Source: Polaribacter sp. WD7 (GTDB lineage: Bacteria > Bacteroidota > Bacteroidia > Flavobacteriales > Flavobacteriaceae). From it: 64,000 nucleotides of DNA. Numbering within the stretch: position 1 is the stretch's first letter; each line of letters begins with the position of its first letter. The notes under the pieces were generated by a model. The model ran no database searches and was not told the DNA's origin. It was given only the letters and a program-made list of their open reading frames with translations. Where the stretch lies: assembly GCF_003335085.1 (NCBI RefSeq), contig NZ_QPEJ01000016.1:248001-312000 (forward strand). The letters are read 5' to 3'. Below are positions 62,863-64,000 of the stretch, piece by piece. Both the position numbers and the translations under genes were made by a program.

Positions 62863-63454
62863 TAAAGTTTTTGTAAATGATACTCCTATAATTATCACTT
62901 CTTCTTTAAAAAAAGAGAAAAATTTTACTTCTTACAATTTTAATAACATCAATTTTAAAGAAATTCTTCATCAAACTAAACAAAAAAAAGGAATTGGAAT
63001 TTGCTTACATTCTGGTAATTTAGAAAGTGATTGGATTTCTTTTACCTCTAATTTTGAGGTGGTCTCTGCTGCCGGCGGTTTGGTAGTGAACGCTAAAAAA
63101 GAATACCTTTTTATTTTTAGAAATAATGTATGGGATTTGCCAAAAGGGCACTTGGAAAAAGACGAAACTACAGAAACTGCTGCTATTAGGGAGGTTGAAG
63201 AAGAATGCGGAATTTCTGATCTTACACTGATAAAGCCATTAACTACTACCTATCACTCTTATTATAGAAATGGTCTTAAATTAAAACAAACCTATTGGTT
63301 TTTAATGCATTCTGATTACGAAGGTGAGTTAAAGCCTCAAATAGAAGAAGGGATTACTCAAGTAAACTTTAAAAAAGAATCTGAGATTAGAGAAATTTTA
63401 AAAAATTCTTACGCAAATATTAGATTGGTTTACGATACTTATAAACAAGGATAG
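62858..63454 (+). CDS. Nudix hydrolase
   Basis: 198 residues from the ATG at 62858 (MYKVFVNDTPIIITSS); an in-frame upstream start would reach into pyrE. The Nudix box is complete: GHLEKDETTETAAIREVEEECGI. An N-terminal region of about 70 residues precedes it. It hydrolyses a nucleoside diphosphate linked to another moiety; substrate unknown. The SulP gene follows by 48 bases and has its own -7 box candidate. Confidence 0.92.
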   Translation: MYKVFVNDTPIIITSSLKKEKNFTSYNFNNINFKEILHQTKQKKGIGICLHSGNLESDWISFTSNFEVVSAAGGLVVNAKKEYLFIFRNNVWDLPKGHLEKDETTETAAIREVEEECGISDLTLIKPLTTTYHSYYRNGLKLKQTYWFLMHSDYEGELKPQIEEGITQVNFKKESEIREILKNSYANIRLVYDTYKQG

Positions 63455-63472
63455 TTTTCTAAAAAAACACCC

Positions 63473-63480
63473 TATCTTTG
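63473..63480 (+). promoter_or_regulatory. -7 box candidate for the SulP gene
   Basis: TATCTTTG in the context CCTATCTTTGCCGAC, 22 bases before the ATG at 63503. It is the usual flavobacterial -7 look. A TTG -33 box is not seen. Confidence 0.45.
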
Positions 63481-63502
63481 CCGACTTGAAAACACACCGA
63501 AA

Positions 63503-64000
63503 ATGACTAAATATTTCAGAAAAATTACCCCAAATGCCAAAGATGATGTTTTAGCAGGAATTACAGTTTCTCTTGCAATGATTCCTGAAGTGGTAGCTTT
63601 TGCTTTTGTTGCCCAAATAGATCCTTTAATGGCACTTTCTGGAGCATTTATTATTGGGTTAATTACTGCTTTTTTTGGTGGTAGACCTGGGTTGATTTCT
63701 GGTGCTGCCGGGGCTGTAGCTGTTATTTTTGTTCATATGATTGCAGAAGGTCATACCAAAGGAATGCTATTAGATCAACCTATAGAAAATATGGGGTTTT
63801 TCTATTTAATGGCCTGTGTAATTTTAATGGGTATTATTCAAATTTTTGCAGGTGTTTTTAAACTAGGTAAATTTGTTCGTTTAATTCCGCATTCTGTAAT
63901 GATGGGCTTTGTAAACGGATTATCTATCGTTATTTTTATTGCTCAGGTAAAAATGTTTTCACACAAATCATTATCAGTTTCTGCTGAAGGCGTCAATGAG
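63503..64000 (+). CDS. SulP family anion transporter, 5' part
   Basis: The first 166 codons are in the window; the gene runs off the end. Starts MTKYFRKITPNAKDDVLAGITVSLAMIPEVVAFAFVA, the SulP/SLC26 first block (D-x-x-AG-x-x-V-x-x-x-x-x-P), then ISGAAGAVAVIFV and IPHSVMMGFVNGLSIVI, the family's conserved membrane segments. It would move sulfate, bicarbonate or another anion. The STAS end, if present, is outside the window. Confidence 0.93.
   Translation, partial: MTKYFRKITPNAKDDVLAGITVSLAMIPEVVAFAFVAQIDPLMALSGAFIIGLITAFFGGRPGLISGAAGAVAVIFVHMIAEGHTKGMLLDQPIENMGFFYLMACVILMGIIQIFAGVFKLGKFVRLIPHSVMMGFVNGLSIVIFIAQVKMFSHKSLSVSAEGVNE

Noticed and set aside
62851-62898. Longer pyrE from a GTG at 62898
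   Set aside because: The extra 16 residues do not match PyrE and would overlap the Nudix gene by 41 bases; the ATG at 62850 fits the family.
1-64000. tRNA, rRNA, CRISPR arrays and complete insertion sequences
   Set aside because: Looked for cloverleaf-like T-loops, regularly spaced repeats and transposase motifs by eye; none was supported. A covariance-model scan would be needed to exclude small RNAs.

Overview
The window is a 64 kb AT-rich stretch of a Bacteroidota chromosome, most likely a marine Flavobacteriaceae member (Polaribacter/Tenacibaculum-like). The evidence is a type IX secretion C-terminal sorting domain on a giant secreted protease, almost no Shine-Dalgarno sequences, several TAnnTTTG-type -7 boxes, many TTG starts, flavobacterial gene orders (rsfS-ftsH-LUD-cdsA-psd-ACBP; a single long hem cluster) and typical families (DUF6249, DUF2279, MoxR/VWA pair, DUF5117 metalloprotease). 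No rRNA, tRNA, CRISPR array, prophage or intact insertion sequence was seen.

Layout. 1-436: 3' end of a TrkH potassium transporter. 584-10006 (-): a small secreted protein and a 2887-residue T9SS metalloprotease built of Fn3, CUB and MAM-like repeats. 10077-13018 (-): an E2 acyltransferase and an S41-like protein that has lost its nucleophile serine. 13442-24127 (-): the C5 tetrapyrrole pathway (hemA, hemCD fusion, hemB, hemL, hemE, hemF) interspersed with a second TrkH, EI24, GNAT and DUF6973 genes and a broken four-helix-bundle gene framed by AGCTTTTAGC-type repeats. 24333-26803 (+): AraC regulator, DUF2279 protein, lysozyme-like protein. 26809-29517 (-): RsmI-like methyltransferase, LMW phosphatase, dnaA. 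29690-38282: housekeeping genes including ribD, cls, prmC and a COG2509 flavoprotein.

38419-43371 is the most irregular part: a frameshifted TMEM175-like gene, an ECF sigma factor with a putative membrane anti-sigma gene, a divergent DUF6249 gene, an M28 peptidase, then about 1.3 kb of decayed coding sequence. The sigma/DUF6249 intergenic region carries two divergent, mutually inverted sites of the form TGTAACC-N16-(C/T)GTC, which reads as a self-regulated ECF promoter pair. 43372-47645 (-) is a three-gene disaccharide operon: fructokinase-like PfkB, sucrose-phosphate-synthase-like GT4, and a fusion of a sucrose-phosphatase-like HAD domain with a glycoside hydrolase-like (alpha/alpha) domain.

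47880-54298 holds a MoxR ATPase/VWA pair, a large zinc metalloprotease and an epimerase-like protein. 54304-55538 has two secreted unknowns sharing a TTAACCCC leader motif. 55664-60994 (-) is a membrane lipid and quality-control operon (rsfS, ftsH, LUD, cdsA, psd, ACBP, YceI). 61082-64000 has birA, an SRPBCC protein, pyrE, a Nudix hydrolase whose start lies 7 bp from that of pyrE, and the 5' part of a SulP transporter. The best leads for new biology are the ECF promoter pair, the sugar operon fusion, the S41 pseudo-protease and the repeat blocks that supply stop codons to hem genes.
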